From an uncultured Planctomycetaceae bacterium (GTDB taxonomy: Bacteria; Planctomycetota; Planctomycetia; Planctomycetales; Planctomycetaceae), in the NCBI GenBank assembly GCA_903921605.1, contig CAIXQV010000257.1, positions 3,946-67,945 of the forward strand: DNA of 64,000 nt, written 5' to 3'. How positions within the stretch are numbered: the first letter of the stretch is position 1; every line of letters begins with the position of its first letter. The position numbers and the translations under genes are program-made. This document shows positions 1-8,532 of this stretch, in pieces. The notes under the pieces are model-generated. The model had not been told where the DNA came from, did not search any database, and saw nothing but the letters and a program-made list of their open reading frames with translations.

Positions 1-39
1 AGCCTTCCGAGGCTCATTCCCACTCTGCACGTCGTTCAA
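1..39 (-). CDS. rplO: 50S ribosomal protein L15, first codons only
   Basis: Just past the rpsE stop codon the minus strand reads in frame as (I)LNDVQSGNEPRKA, which resembles the LNDV start of planctomycete and other bacterial L15 proteins. L15 is the usual gene after rpsE (or after rpmD). The likely start is TTG at 39, or an ATA/ATT just before it; the gene runs off the window's left edge. A competing ATG at 17 would read MSLGR and fits no ribosomal protein I know. Only 13 codons are visible, so the assignment leans on position. Confidence 0.45.
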   Translation of the reverse strand, partial: MNDVQSGNEPRKA

Positions 40-41
40 TA

Positions 42-524
42 TCACAGCGACACCCCTCGCAGTCGTTCAATCTGCTCTCGTGTTCGAAGCTTCTTCAGAG
101 CCTCCATCGTAGCCTTCACCAGATTCAGCGGATTCGTCGAACCGTAGGCTTTTGTCAAAATGTCTGTAATGCCAACTGCTTCGACGACGGAACGCACACA
201 GTCCCCGGCGATGATTCCGGTACCGGGCTTTGCCGGGAGCAGCAGCACTCGCGAAGATCGAAATTCTCCGATCACCTGATGCGGAATCGTGGTGCCGACG
301 ACAGCCACGCTCATCTGGCTTCTGTTCGACTGCTTTGTGGCCTTATCAACGGCGAGCGGCACTTCTATCGCCTTACCGTAGCCATAGCCTACTCGCCCAT
401 GACCATCGCCTGTAACGACCAAGGCGGCAAAACTAAAGCGGCGTCCGCCCTTGACCACGCAGGCACACCGGCGAATCTGAACGACTCGCTCACCGGAATC
501 ATTTTTTACTTCTGCGGACGACAC
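42..524 (-). CDS. rpsE: 30S ribosomal protein S5
   Basis: S5 helps shape the mRNA entry and decoding region of the small subunit. The 160-residue product has the S5 N-terminal RNA-binding domain (VVKGGRRFSF, then GDGHGRVGYGYGKA) and the C-terminal domain (PAKPGTGIIAGDCVRSVVEAVGITD, AYGSTNPLN). I chose a GTG start at 524 because GAGGT lies 5 nt upstream of it; a TTG at 539 in the same frame adds five residues and is the alternative. It follows rplR by 45 bp in the spc operon. The usual rpmD (L30) does not follow. Confidence 0.95.
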   Translation of the reverse strand: MSSAEVKNDSGERVVQIRRCACVVKGGRRFSFAALVVTGDGHGRVGYGYGKAIEVPLAVDKATKQSNRSQMSVAVVGTTIPHQVIGEFRSSRVLLLPAKPGTGIIAGDCVRSVVEAVGITDILTKAYGSTNPLNLVKATMEALKKLRTREQIERLRGVSL

Positions 525-569
525 GGCACACCTCGCCAAACAACACAGACAAAACCAAATAATTTGATC

Positions 570-941
570 TTAGAAATCCAGCCCTGATTCACGAGCGGCA
601 TCAGCAAGAGCCGCAACTCGCCCATGATAGGCGAACCGACCACGATCAAACACAACTTGACTTATACCAGCCTTCACGGCTCGCTCGGCAAGCAATTGTC
701 CGACCTTTCTCGCGGCGTCCTGATCTCCACCAACGCCGCCGGGGCCAGCAATCTCAGACTCTACTGTGCTGGCAGAAACCAGCGTCTTCCCAGCCGAATC
801 GTCGATAATCTGCGCGTACATGTGACGATTGCTGCGAAACACGCTCAATCGAAGTCGACCATGGGAATCCCGGACGACCCGATTTCGCACTCGATACTGT
901 CGACGCTTCTGCTGCAACGCAAGACGGGAACGAACACTCAT
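570..941 (-). CDS. rplR: 50S ribosomal protein L18
   Basis: L18 binds 5S rRNA together with L5 and anchors it to the large subunit. The 123-residue product has the normal family length, an arginine-rich N-terminus, the [18 protein letters not shown] strand-turn segment, and the C-terminal [27 protein letters not shown] motif. It begins with ATG and sits 29 bp after rplF, in the standard spc order L6-L18-S5. Confidence 0.97.
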   Translation of the reverse strand: MSVRSRLALQQKRRQYRVRNRVVRDSHGRLRLSVFRSNRHMYAQIIDDSAGKTLVSASTVESEIAGPGGVGGDQDAARKVGQLLAERAVKAGISQVVFDRGRFAYHGRVAALADAARESGLDF

Positions 942-970
942 CGCTAAACTCGACTGCTAGTATACGAAAA

Positions 971-1513
971 TCACTTGGAACCAAAAGCCTTACCGGCTTT
1001 ACGTCGAACAAACTCATCCTGATACCGAATTCCCTTACCCTTGTAAGGTTCCGGCGGGCGAACAGATCGAATTTCTGCGGCGAACTGCCCGCATGCCTGC
1101 TTATTCGAACTCTTGATGATCACATGAGTAGCGTCGGGCACTTCACATTTAACACCGGCAGGCACTTCAAGAACAATCTTGTTCGCGAATCCAACTTGCA
1201 ACGTCAACTTAGAACCCGAGAGGCTGGCATTGTAACCCACACCCTGAATCTCAAGCTTCTTCTCAAACGGCTTCACAACTCCTGACACCATATTCTGAAT
1301 CAGGCTGCGGGTCAGTCCATGCAAGGCTCGACTGCTACGCTTATCGTCCGGGCGAGTAACCTGTACTGCAGCTCCATCAACCGACACTGCCATCAAAGGA
1401 TGCACCGCCAACAACAACTCGCCCGCCGGACCTTTTGCCGTCACGCTGTTGCCGTTAACCTCAACCTTTACACCGCCTGGAATGGCGACCGGCTTCTTAC
1501 CAATTCTCGACAT
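971..1513 (-). CDS. rplF: 50S ribosomal protein L6
   Basis: L6 binds 23S rRNA near the sarcin-ricin loop. The ATG at 1513 gives MSRIGKKPVAIPGGV, the classic L6 N-terminus; a longer reading frame upstream adds 14 unsupported residues. The 180-residue product has both L6 repeats and ends with the diagnostic PPEPYKGKGIRYQDE motif and RRKAGK. It lies 35 bp downstream of rpsH. Confidence 0.97.
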   Translation of the reverse strand: MSRIGKKPVAIPGGVKVEVNGNSVTAKGPAGELLLAVHPLMAVSVDGAAVQVTRPDDKRSSRALHGLTRSLIQNMVSGVVKPFEKKLEIQGVGYNASLSGSKLTLQVGFANKIVLEVPAGVKCEVPDATHVIIKSSNKQACGQFAAEIRSVRPPEPYKGKGIRYQDEFVRRKAGKAFGSK

Positions 1514-1548
1514 GACAATTAATCCAAAAGCAAATACAACCGGCCACT

Positions 1549-1944
1549 CTACCAAACCTGACAGACAAGCTCGCCACCAACGCCCAACTTCCTGGCTTCC
1601 CGATTACTCAGAACTCCCTTGGAGGTCGACAGCACCGCAATCCCAGTCCCCTGACGAATGTCTTTCATCTCCGACACCGCGCAATAGACGCGGCAGCCTG
1701 GCTTCGAGACGCGTTCAATGTGCTGAATGACATGCTCACCAGCGGGACCATATTTAAGATTTACTCGAAGGGTCTTTCCACATTCCGCGTCCAAGACTTC
1801 GTAATCCCAAACGAAGCCCTCGCGCTGCAAGGCTTCGACGATGCTAACCTTGATCTTTGAAGAGGGAACATCTACGAATGGTCGTTCGACCTGCACACCA
1901 TTTCGGATTCGTGTCAACAAGTCTGCAATCGGATCTGTCATCAT
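1549..1944 (-). CDS. rpsH: 30S ribosomal protein S8
   Basis: S8 is a primary 16S rRNA binder and, in enterobacteria, the translational repressor of the spc operon. The 131-residue product starts TDPIADLLTRIRNG and ends with the S8 signature GIAVLSTSKGVLSNREARKLGVGGELVCQVW. Two tandem ATG codons (1944 and 1941) are both possible starts. Whether S8 autoregulates here cannot be read from the sequence. Confidence 0.97.
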   Translation of the reverse strand: MMTDPIADLLTRIRNGVQVERPFVDVPSSKIKVSIVEALQREGFVWDYEVLDAECGKTLRVNLKYGPAGEHVIQHIERVSKPGCRVYCAVSEMKDIRQGTGIAVLSTSKGVLSNREARKLGVGGELVCQVW

Positions 1945-1962
1945 ATTACACCAACCCTAGTT

Positions 1963-2148
1963 CTACCAACTGGCCTTCTTCACACCCGGGATCAAACCAT
2001 CCAACGCCAGATTTCTGAAGCATATTCGACACACCTTGAATTTGCGGTAAACCGCACGAGGCCTGCCGCAAAGCATGCAACGATGCTCCTGCCGGCTGCT
2101 GAACTTAGGTGTACGATTTGCCTTTTCGATTTTTGCTTTGCTTGCCAT
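1963..2148 (-). CDS. rpsN: 30S ribosomal protein S14, zinc-binding type
   Basis: The 61-residue product is the short zinc-ribbon form of S14. Two CxxC pairs (C24/C27 and C40/C43) surround an arginine-rich loop, and the protein ends with [13 protein letters not shown], the standard S14 terminus. This is the C+ type, as opposed to the about 100-residue zinc-free form of E. coli. It sits between rplE and rpsH in normal spc order. Confidence 0.96.
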   Translation of the reverse strand: MASKAKIEKANRTPKFSSRQEHRCMLCGRPRAVYRKFKVCRICFRNLALDGLIPGVKKASW

Positions 2149-2187
2149 TGCCTGATCTCGAGACCCATTTACACGCGAAACGTCAAT

Positions 2188-2733
2188 CTATTCTTCTGTC
2201 TTGAAAGGCATCCCAAATGCCTTCAACAATGCACGACCATCATCATCCGTTAAAGCGGTTGTCACAAAGGTAATGTTCATACCCTGTGTAGCAGTAACAG
2301 TCTCTGGGTCGATCTCAGGGAACACCAACTGCTCTGTAAGCCCGCAGTTGTAATTACCATTACCGTCGAATCCCTTCGGACTCACGCCGCGAAAGTCACG
2401 CACTCGAGGAAGCGCCAGCGTGATCAACCGCTCAAGGAAGTCATACATTCTCTTGCTACGAAGCGTCACGCGACAACCAATTGGCTGCCCCTCACGCAAT
2501 CGAAAACCAGAAACTGACTTTCGTGCTCGCGTGATCTGCGCCTTCTGCCCAGCCAACTGTGTTAGCTGATCAACAGCCTGATCCAGGCGTTTGCGGTCGT
2601 TCACGGCCTCACCGACGCCCATGCTAACCACGATCTTCTGAAGTCGAGGCACTGCATGGATGTTCGACTTCGCAAGCGAAGCCTTCAGCTCGGGGATAAT
2701 TCGGCTACGATACTCTTCGTGCAACCGGGTCAT
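2188..2733 (-). CDS. rplE: 50S ribosomal protein L5
   Basis: L5 binds 5S rRNA and contacts the P-site tRNA. The 181-residue product has the family hallmarks: KIVVSMGVGEAVNDRK near residue 35, KSVSGFRLREGQPIGCRVTLR, the FRGVSPKGFDGNGNY loop, and the C-terminal GMNITFVTTALTDDDGRALLKAFGMPF. It starts 36 bp after rplN. In most bacteria rplX (L24) lies between rplN and rplE; here there is no room for it. Confidence 0.97.
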   Translation of the reverse strand: MTRLHEEYRSRIIPELKASLAKSNIHAVPRLQKIVVSMGVGEAVNDRKRLDQAVDQLTQLAGQKAQITRARKSVSGFRLREGQPIGCRVTLRSKRMYDFLERLITLALPRVRDFRGVSPKGFDGNGNYNCGLTEQLVFPEIDPETVTATQGMNITFVTTALTDDDGRALLKAFGMPFKTEE

Positions 2734-2769
2734 GTCTGATCACTCTTGAAAAATAACACCCGTAAAACT

Positions 2770-3138
2770 CTAAACAACTTCGTTGGCGAGGCTGACGATC
2801 TTCATGTAACGTTTCTCACGCAGCTCACGGGCCACGGCCCCGAAAATGCGAGTACCTTTGGGGTTCCCGTCATTATCCACGATCACGATCGCGTTCCGGT
2901 CGAACTTGACATACGAACCGTCAGCACGGCGAGCGGCCTTACGAGTGCGTACAACCACACCCTTAACAACCGACCCCGACTTGATCGCGCTGCCAGCGAG
3001 CGCCTTTTGCACGCTAACAACGACGATATCACCCAAACCGGCATAACGTCGACGTGTGCCGCCCAGCACCTTAATGCACCGAGCAGTCTTTGCGCCGGAA
3101 TTGTCAGCTACATCTAGGAGTGTCTGCATCTGTATCAT
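2770..3138 (-). CDS. rplN: 50S ribosomal protein L14
   Basis: L14 forms part of the intersubunit bridge and the binding site of the silencing factor RsfS. The 122-residue product is canonical: [17 protein letters not shown] at the N-terminus, [20 protein letters not shown] in the middle, and [24 protein letters not shown] near the end. It follows rpsQ by 37 bp and is followed directly by rplE. Confidence 0.98.
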   Translation of the reverse strand: MIQMQTLLDVADNSGAKTARCIKVLGGTRRRYAGLGDIVVVSVQKALAGSAIKSGSVVKGVVVRTRKAARRADGSYVKFDRNAIVIVDNDGNPKGTRIFGAVARELREKRYMKIVSLANEVV

Positions 3139-3175
3139 GATTCAACCTCACGGTTCCTGGCATCAAGCCACGCTC

Positions 3176-3436
3176 TCACTCACCAATTGCGGGAATCGCA
3201 GATGTACTGACGACCCGTACCAGTTCCCAACGTTTGAGCTTAGACTTCGGTGGACATTCAACAATCTCTACCGTGTCGCCCTTCTTAGCAACGCACTGCT
3301 CGTCATGTACGTGACAAACAGTTCGACCCCGAATGATCTTCCCGTACTTCGGGTGCTTCATCCTGCGGTCAATTTCAACTCGTACCGTGTTGGGCCGAGG
3401 ATCTCGCGCTACAACTCCAACTAATGTCTTTCTCAT
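3176..3436 (-). CDS. rpsQ: 30S ribosomal protein S17
   Basis: S17 is a primary 16S rRNA binding protein. The ATG at 3436 yields MRKTLVGVV, matching S17 N-termini; a TTG at 3448 would add four residues and abut the rpmC stop. The 86-residue OB-fold product contains VRVEIDRRMKHPKYGKII and the EIVECPPKSKLKRWELVRVV C-terminal motif. Order rpmC-rpsQ-rplN is standard. Confidence 0.96.
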   Translation of the reverse strand: MRKTLVGVVARDPRPNTVRVEIDRRMKHPKYGKIIRGRTVCHVHDEQCVAKKGDTVEIVECPPKSKLKRWELVRVVSTSAIPAIGE

Positions 3437-3448
3437 CGTACCGCCCAA

Positions 3449-3649
3449 TCAAACCTTAGAAAGTTCTCGCTCGCGTTGGACAGTGAACATCCTGGCGATG
3501 TCTCTTCGCAACTTCTTTACATTACTCGGCACATCATTACGCTCAGTCGCCGCCTGAACACGCAAGCGAAAAAGCGATTGCTGAGCCTCACGCAGTTCAT
3601 GCTGCAGCTGCTCGTCGGACATTTCTCGAACTGCGCTCGACTTCGCCAT
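3449..3649 (-). CDS. rpmC: 50S ribosomal protein L29
   Basis: L29 is a small helical protein at the polypeptide exit tunnel, near the docking site for trigger factor and SRP. The 66-residue product has the two-helix pattern, with EMSDEQLQHELREAQQSLFRLRVQ and the C-terminal VKKLRRDIARMFTVQRERE segment. It lies 11 bp after rplP. Confidence 0.95.
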   Translation of the reverse strand: MAKSSAVREMSDEQLQHELREAQQSLFRLRVQAATERNDVPSNVKKLRRDIARMFTVQRERELSKV

Positions 3650-3660
3650 AACAACCTCAA

Positions 3661-4080
3661 CTAGATCTCTGGGCGTCGACCCACAAGCCGAACCCGAACC
3701 GGCAATTTGTGTGCGACGCGGTTAAAACAACTTCGCGCTGTGTCGTGCGACACACCACCAAGTTCAAACAGAACTGTACCGGGCTTGACAACAGCAACCC
3801 ATCGGTCCGGTTCCCCTTTGCCCTTACCCATTCGGGTTTCAAGCGGCCGAGAAGTCACAGACTTCTGAGGGAATATGCGGATAAAGACTCGACCTTCGCC
3901 ACGAACATACTGTGTCGCCGCGATACGGCACGCTTCAATCGTCTGCCCAGTGATGTGACCTGGATCCAATGACTGCAGTGCCCATTCGCCAAAGACAACA
4001 GTGTTGCCGCGAGTCGCCTTACCTCTTATACGCCCTCTTTGGCTTTTTCGATGCTTGACCCGCTTTGGCATTAGCGCCAT
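3661..4080 (-). CDS. rplP: 50S ribosomal protein L16
   Basis: L16 organises the A-site side of the peptidyl transferase centre. The ATG at 4080 gives MALMPKRVKHRKSQRGR (MPKR at 4071 is the alternative), followed by GEWALQSLDPGHITGQTIEACRIA, GRVFIRIFPQKSVTSRP, ETRMGKGKGEPDRWVAVVKPG and ARSCFNRVAHKLPVRVRLV. The start lies inside the 3' end of rpsC, so the two genes overlap by about 62 bp and are probably translationally coupled. Confidence 0.96.
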   Translation of the reverse strand: MALMPKRVKHRKSQRGRIRGKATRGNTVVFGEWALQSLDPGHITGQTIEACRIAATQYVRGEGRVFIRIFPQKSVTSRPLETRMGKGKGEPDRWVAVVKPGTVLFELGGVSHDTARSCFNRVAHKLPVRVRLVGRRPEI

Positions 4081-4720
4081 CTGCAGTCTCCTCGTTCGAA
4101 TAATCGCCCAAATCAATCCACACTTTCACACCAATAATCCCCATCGCCGTCTTCGACTCGGCAAAGCCGTAATCGATGTGTCGGCGAAGAGTTGACAAGG
4201 GAATCGAACCTCGACTCGCCTTCTCCTGTCGGGACATCTCGGCACCGCCAAGCCGCCCCGACATCTGGATCTTCACACCCTCGACGCCCGAACTCATAAC
4301 CTCGTCGAGCGTCTTCTTAATCGCACGTCGGAAACTGCCTCGCTTCTGAAGTTGCTGTGCAATCTTCATGGCCACCAAGCGAGAATTCCGATTCGGATTG
4401 GTAATCTCAACAATCTTGACGTCCATACGGCGCCCAGTGAGATCTTCCAACTCAGCCTTGAGCTTATCTACTTCCTGCCCCTTCCGGCCAATAATCACGC
4501 CGGGACGAGCGGTATGCATATGAACCACAACCTGATCGCGGGTACGCTCAATCTCGACCCGAGCAATCTCCGCGAACTCATACTTCGTGGCAACGAACTT
4601 TCGGATCTTCTGATCCTCAAGCAATAAGTCCCCAAATTCCTTCTTCGAGGCGTACCAACGACTGCGCCAAGTCTCCATGACTCCGACGCGAAACCCTGTT
4701 GGCCTGACTTTTTGTCCCAT
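4019..4720 (-). CDS. rpsC: 30S ribosomal protein S3
   Basis: S3 lines the mRNA entry tunnel. The 233-residue product has a KH domain (VHMHTARPGVIIGRKGQEVDKLK) and the C-terminal S3 domain (IKIQMSGRLGGAEMSR-like stretch, RGSIPLSTLRRHIDYGFAE, GVKVWIDLGDY). A low-complexity basic tail of about 27 residues ends KKPKRAYKR, and its coding region contains the start of rplP in another frame. Such S3 tails vary in length between phyla. Confidence 0.97.
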   Translation of the reverse strand: MGQKVRPTGFRVGVMETWRSRWYASKKEFGDLLLEDQKIRKFVATKYEFAEIARVEIERTRDQVVVHMHTARPGVIIGRKGQEVDKLKAELEDLTGRRMDVKIVEITNPNRNSRLVAMKIAQQLQKRGSFRRAIKKTLDEVMSSGVEGVKIQMSGRLGGAEMSRQEKASRGSIPLSTLRRHIDYGFAESKTAMGIIGVKVWIDLGDYSNEETADGANAKAGQASKKPKRAYKR

Positions 4721-4750
4721 AACCGTGATCCTGACCTGACTGCAAAAAGA

Positions 4751-5095
4751 TTAGCTCAACTCTGGTGCGTCGATGGCAACATGAATGTGCGCTGTGCGAC
4801 GACGAATCAAATTCGCCATACCCCGGGCTCTTGCATGAACTCGCTTAAACATCGGCCCACCGTCAACGCGAGCCTCTGAGATCTTAAGACGGTCCGGGCT
4901 ACGAACCCCCCGATCTTCCGCGTTCGCAATTGCACTCTTCAGCACGCGCTCGATGAATCGGGCACCTCTGTTAGGCTCAAACGCCAGCGCATTCAATCCC
5001 TGCTCAGCCGACATCCCGCGAATCATGTCCGCAAAAGGTCGAATCTTAGTGGGTGAAATACGAGCAAAGCGGTGGACAGCACGTATAGACGCCAT
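4751..5095 (-). CDS. rplV: 50S ribosomal protein L22
   Basis: L22 lines the exit tunnel with a long beta-hairpin and is a macrolide-resistance locus in other bacteria. The 114-residue product has FARISPTKIRPFADMIRG near the start and the hairpin and C-terminal region VDGGPMFKRVHARARGMANLIRRRTAHIHVAI. It begins 2 bp after the rpsS stop codon. Confidence 0.97.
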   Translation of the reverse strand: MASIRAVHRFARISPTKIRPFADMIRGMSAEQGLNALAFEPNRGARFIERVLKSAIANAEDRGVRSPDRLKISEARVDGGPMFKRVHARARGMANLIRRRTAHIHVAIDAPELS

Positions 5096-5097
5096 GA

Positions 5098-5367
5098 CTA
5101 CTTCTTACCCTTTGAACCGTGCCCTCGGAACGTCCGCGTTGATGAAAACTCACCAAGTTTGTGACCGACCATATCCTCAGTCACGTAGACGCTGATGTGA
5201 GCCCGACCATTGTGTACCAAAAATGTGTGACCAATAAACTCAGGCGAAATCGTACAACGTCGAGCCCAAGTCTTAACAGGTTCCTTACGCCCTGCCTCGT
5301 TCAGCTTCTCAACCTTTTCAAGCACTCGAGGGTCAACATAAGGACCCTTCTTCAGCGAGCGACCCAT
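5098..5367 (-). CDS. rpsS: 30S ribosomal protein S19
   Basis: S19 lies in the head of the small subunit near the A site. The 89-residue product is highly typical: [19 protein letters not shown] at the start, [22 protein letters not shown], and [23 protein letters not shown] near the end. It follows rplB by 26 bp. Confidence 0.98.
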   Translation of the reverse strand: MGRSLKKGPYVDPRVLEKVEKLNEAGRKEPVKTWARRCTISPEFIGHTFLVHNGRAHISVYVTEDMVGHKLGEFSSTRTFRGHGSKGKK

Positions 5368-5393
5368 TCAAACACCCTTCCAAGATCCGAAGC

Positions 5394-6248
5394 CTACTTG
5401 ACCTGACCGTAACGAACTGAACGACGCCGACGAATGATTGCCTTTGACGAAGCTTTCTTCTTGCTTCGAGTTCGACCGCCCTTCGCAAGCTTGCCGGTAG
5501 GACTGCAAGGATGCCGACCTCCGGAATTTCGACCTTCACCACCGCCCATCGGATGAGCGATCGGATTCATCGCGGTGCCGCGAACGCGAGGTCGGATACC
5601 CTTCCAGCGATTGCGTCCAGCCTTACCGATAATAATGCTGCTGTGCTCGGAGTTACCCAAAACACCAATGGTGGCCCGACAGCTACTTGGCAGCCGCCGA
5701 ACTTCACCACTAGGCAAAGTAACCTGAGCCCAGCGACCTTCGCGAGCGTTAAGTGTAGCACCGACGCCGGCACTCCGACACAGCTGGCCACCGCGGCCCG
5801 GCTGCATCTCAATATTATGAATGACGGTACCCGGAGGGATCACGCCCAATGGCATGCAATTCCCAACGTTCGGCTCTAGCTGGGCTCCGCTCTCGACCTT
5901 GTTCCCAGCCTTCAATCCCTCAGGTGCAAGGATATATCGCTTTTCACCGTCAGCGTACTCAACCAAGGCAATTCTGCTTGACCGATTAGGGTCATACTCG
6001 ATATGCGTAACCGTACCAATAACGCCGTCCTTATCCCGGCGAAAATCGATCTGGCGATACAGTCGCTTATGGCCACCACCACGATGGAGCGCGGTAATCT
6101 TGCCCTGATTATTCCTTCCGCCCTTTTTCTTAAAACGGGAGGTCAACTCCTTCTCCGGGCGCTTCTTCTTGTCAGTGATTTCAGCGAAATCACTGACAGA
6201 CGCACCACGACGACCAGGAGTCACCGGCTTGTAAAATCGAATCCCCAT
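5394..6248 (-). CDS. rplB: 50S ribosomal protein L2
   Basis: L2 is needed for subunit association and peptidyl transferase assembly. The 284-residue product has [42 protein letters not shown], the [23 protein letters not shown] core, and the invariant C-terminal region [19 protein letters not shown] with its conserved histidine. Length and order (rplW-rplB-rpsS) are standard. Confidence 0.98.
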   Translation of the reverse strand: MGIRFYKPVTPGRRGASVSDFAEITDKKKRPEKELTSRFKKKGGRNNQGKITALHRGGGHKRLYRQIDFRRDKDGVIGTVTHIEYDPNRSSRIALVEYADGEKRYILAPEGLKAGNKVESGAQLEPNVGNCMPLGVIPPGTVIHNIEMQPGRGGQLCRSAGVGATLNAREGRWAQVTLPSGEVRRLPSSCRATIGVLGNSEHSSIIIGKAGRNRWKGIRPRVRGTAMNPIAHPMGGGEGRNSGGRHPCSPTGKLAKGGRTRSKKKASSKAIIRRRRSVRYGQVK

Positions 6249-6299
6249 GATTACAGCTCACATCCACACGACAAGAATCTTCAGCGACGACGCCTAATC

Positions 6300-6608
6300 C
6301 TAGAAGAACGCAATTCGATCCTCATCGTGAAGCTTCACGATGGCTTTCTTCCAAGAACGAGTCAACCCGACAACCATTTTATGCCGGCGAGGCTTTCCAA
6401 GACGAGTCTGGGTCCGCACAGCAACGACCCTTACATCCCACAACTGCTGAACAGCTGCTTTGATGTCAGATTTCGTCGCAAGAGGATGAACCTCGAATGA
6501 GTAGGCGTTTTGCTTCTCAGACAGGTGAGTCCCCTTCTCCGTGACTAACGGACGACGGATCACCTGATGAGCCTCAAGAACAATACCTGTCGAAAAGAAA
6601 GAAGCCAT
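6300..6608 (-). CDS. rplW: 50S ribosomal protein L23
   Basis: L23 sits at the exit tunnel and docks trigger factor and SRP. The 102-residue product has the family motif IRRPLVTEKGTHLSEKQNAYSFEVHPLATKSDIKAAVQQLWDV and the KPRRHKMVVG loop. It lacks the tail found in longer versions. It lies between rplD and rplB, as in other S10 operons. Confidence 0.95.
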   Translation of the reverse strand: MASFFSTGIVLEAHQVIRRPLVTEKGTHLSEKQNAYSFEVHPLATKSDIKAAVQQLWDVRVVAVRTQTRLGKPRRHKMVVGLTRSWKKAIVKLHDEDRIAFF

Positions 6609-6634
6609 TACTACACCGACCCCAGTATCTCAAA

Positions 6635-7261
6635 TCAGGCCTGACGACCAAGAATACGATTCATCTCACCAACCGTAATCACCAGATGCCGCTGTCGCAG
6701 CAACGCATAGGCATTCAAGTCACTGCCAGGCAGGACCTGCACACCATCAATGTTTCGAGCTGAGCGCCAAACGTTCTGGTTAAGCCCTTCAGTCGCAAGA
6801 AGAACACTCTTCCCCTGCAGACCTACAGCCTTCAGAAAACCAGCGACTACCTTAGTTTTCGGAGCAGAGCAATCCCACCCCTTCAAAACAACAGCCTGTG
6901 AATCCTGAAACTTACTCAGAAGCGCCATTCTTGTCGCTTTCTGAACTGCCTTCTTCGGCAGTCGGTAGTAGTAGTCACGGGGCTTCTTGCCAAATGCATG
7001 TCCACCACCGCGCCGAACCGGGGTACGAATTCCACCAGCTCGAGCACGACCTGTGCCCTTTTGCTTGAATAACTTACGGGTGCTACCCGCAACCATCCCG
7101 CGAGATTTAGTCTGCACCGAACCAACTCGAGTGTTAGCGCGATACATAATCACAGCGTCATGCAACAACTGCTTGCAGATCACGTCGGAAATTTCCGACG
7201 GCTCAAACGCAAACGTTCCGCAGTCCGCACCCAGCATATCTTTAACAGGAACCGAAATCAT
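6635..7261 (-). CDS. rplD: 50S ribosomal protein L4
   Basis: L4 reaches into the exit tunnel and represses its own S10 operon in E. coli. The product has the hallmark KGTGRARAGGIRTPVRRGGGHAFGKKPRDYYYRLPKK and a C-terminal domain ending in VGEMNRILG. I chose ATG 7261 (MISVPVKD), giving 208 residues; ATG 7279 overlaps the rplC stop codon as TGATG, adds six residues and is an equally valid coupled start. Confidence 0.95.
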   Translation of the reverse strand: MISVPVKDMLGADCGTFAFEPSEISDVICKQLLHDAVIMYRANTRVGSVQTKSRGMVAGSTRKLFKQKGTGRARAGGIRTPVRRGGGHAFGKKPRDYYYRLPKKAVQKATRMALLSKFQDSQAVVLKGWDCSAPKTKVVAGFLKAVGLQGKSVLLATEGLNQNVWRSARNIDGVQVLPGSDLNAYALLRQRHLVITVGEMNRILGRQA

Positions 7262-7278
7262 GGCACCACCAGCAAGCA

Positions 7279-7965
7279 TCAAGAACGATTCTTAGCGGAA
7301 CGACGAACAACAACGTAACCACCGTTAGGACCCGGAATTGCACCGCGAACCAACAGCACGTTCGAATCATTGTCAACACGAACCAGACGCAGATTCTTCA
7401 CAGTCACACGCTCATTGCCGTATTGACCAGCCATCTTCGTCCCAGGGAACACACGACTCGGGTCGGCACTTTGACCAATTGAGCCAGGAGAGCGATGAAC
7501 TCGCTTCACCCCATGACTCGCACCGAGGCCACCGAAATTATGTCGAACCATAACCCCAGTAAACCCGTGACCCCGAGTTGTACCGATCACATCCAGAAAT
7601 TTAACACCCTCGAGCGCCGCAGGACCGAGAACCTGACCAACCTGCAGCCCATGAGAGGAATCGGCACACCGAAACTCTCTAATGAAGCGCTTCGGCTCAC
7701 ACTCAGCCTTGGCAACCGCGGCAGCACCTGACTGCTGACGACGCCCACCCAACGCAGCCACATGACCACGCTGCGCACGAGACGCCTTGCCTCTCGGCCG
7801 GTCATCAAAACCAACCTGCACAGCATCGTAGCCGTCTTTTTCTTTCGAGCGGACCTGCAGCACAACGCACGGGCCCGCCTCAATGACAGTAACAGGGACA
7901 ATAACGCCATCAGCGTCATAGACCTGAGTCATTCCAATTTTTCGACCAAGCAACCCGACAGACAT
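7279..7965 (-). CDS. rplC: 50S ribosomal protein L3
   Basis: L3 contributes an extension near the peptidyl transferase centre. The 228-residue product starts MSVGLLGRKIGMTQVY and contains the central region with RGHGFTGVMVRHNFGG, ASHGVKRVHRSPGSIGQSADP and VFPGTKMAGQYGNERVTVKNL, including the glutamine-bearing turn methylated in E. coli L3. It follows rpsJ by 87 bp. Confidence 0.98.
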   Translation of the reverse strand: MSVGLLGRKIGMTQVYDADGVIVPVTVIEAGPCVVLQVRSKEKDGYDAVQVGFDDRPRGKASRAQRGHVAALGGRRQQSGAAAVAKAECEPKRFIREFRCADSSHGLQVGQVLGPAALEGVKFLDVIGTTRGHGFTGVMVRHNFGGLGASHGVKRVHRSPGSIGQSADPSRVFPGTKMAGQYGNERVTVKNLRLVRVDNDSNVLLVRGAIPGPNGGYVVVRRSAKNRS

Positions 7966-8052
7966 AGCTCCGCACCCGCGCGCAGAAAATTAAAAAACGC
8001 GAACAGAGACTGCCCGCCGTGATTAAACGACACCCAATGCGACAGACCAAAC

Positions 8053-8382
8053 TTAGGCTGTTGCCGTAGCTTTGATCTTAATATCAACCCCAGCCGGCAA
8101 CGAGAGCTTATTCAGAGCATCTACCGTCTTGCCAGTAGGCTGAATGATGTCGATCAGCCGCTTATGAGTCCTAATTTCGAACTGCTCACGCGACTTTTTG
8201 TCAATGTGAGGACTTCGAAGAACCGTATACCGCTCAATCCGAGTCGGCAACGGAACCGGACCGTGAACGATCGCCCCGGTACGCTTCGCAGTGTCTACGA
8301 TCTCCGCCGCGGACTGATCCAGCACGGAGTGGTCATACGCTTCCATCCGAATCCGGATACATTCTTCGCCAGAACCAGCCAC
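8053..8382 (-). CDS. rpsJ: 30S ribosomal protein S10 (NusE)
   Basis: S10 acts in the 30S head and, as NusE, in transcription antitermination with NusB and NusG. The 109-residue product has [29 protein letters not shown], the [39 protein letters not shown] block and a GVDIKIK terminus. A near-consensus promoter lies about 70 bp upstream, which makes rpsJ the first gene of the S10-spc transcription unit. Confidence 0.98.
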   Translation of the reverse strand: MAGSGEECIRIRMEAYDHSVLDQSAAEIVDTAKRTGAIVHGPVPLPTRIERYTVLRSPHIDKKSREQFEIRTHKRLIDIIQPTGKTVDALNKLSLPAGVDIKIKATATA

Positions 8383-8450
8383 CGTAAACCACCTTCAGCA
8401 AACAGGTTACGCAAAACGAAACCAACAACCCGAAAAACGGGGAATCGGGG

Positions 8451-8479
8451 ATTCTAGAGTTGATCGCAGTTTATGTCAA
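8451..8479 (-). promoter_or_regulatory. Sigma-70-type promoter of the S10-spc operon
   Basis: On the minus strand a perfect -35 box TTGACA (8479 to 8474) and a -10 box TAGAAT (8456 to 8451) are separated by exactly 17 nt. Transcription would start near 8444, giving a leader of about 60 nt before rpsJ. It lies in the 150-bp gap after the fusA stop codon, so the ribosomal protein operon can be expressed independently of fusA. This is one of the strongest promoter matches in the window. Confidence 0.8.
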
Positions 8480-8532
8480 TCAACGACGCCTGAGAAATCC
8501 ATATCTTCGACAGAAGTGCCGTTAAACTTCAT

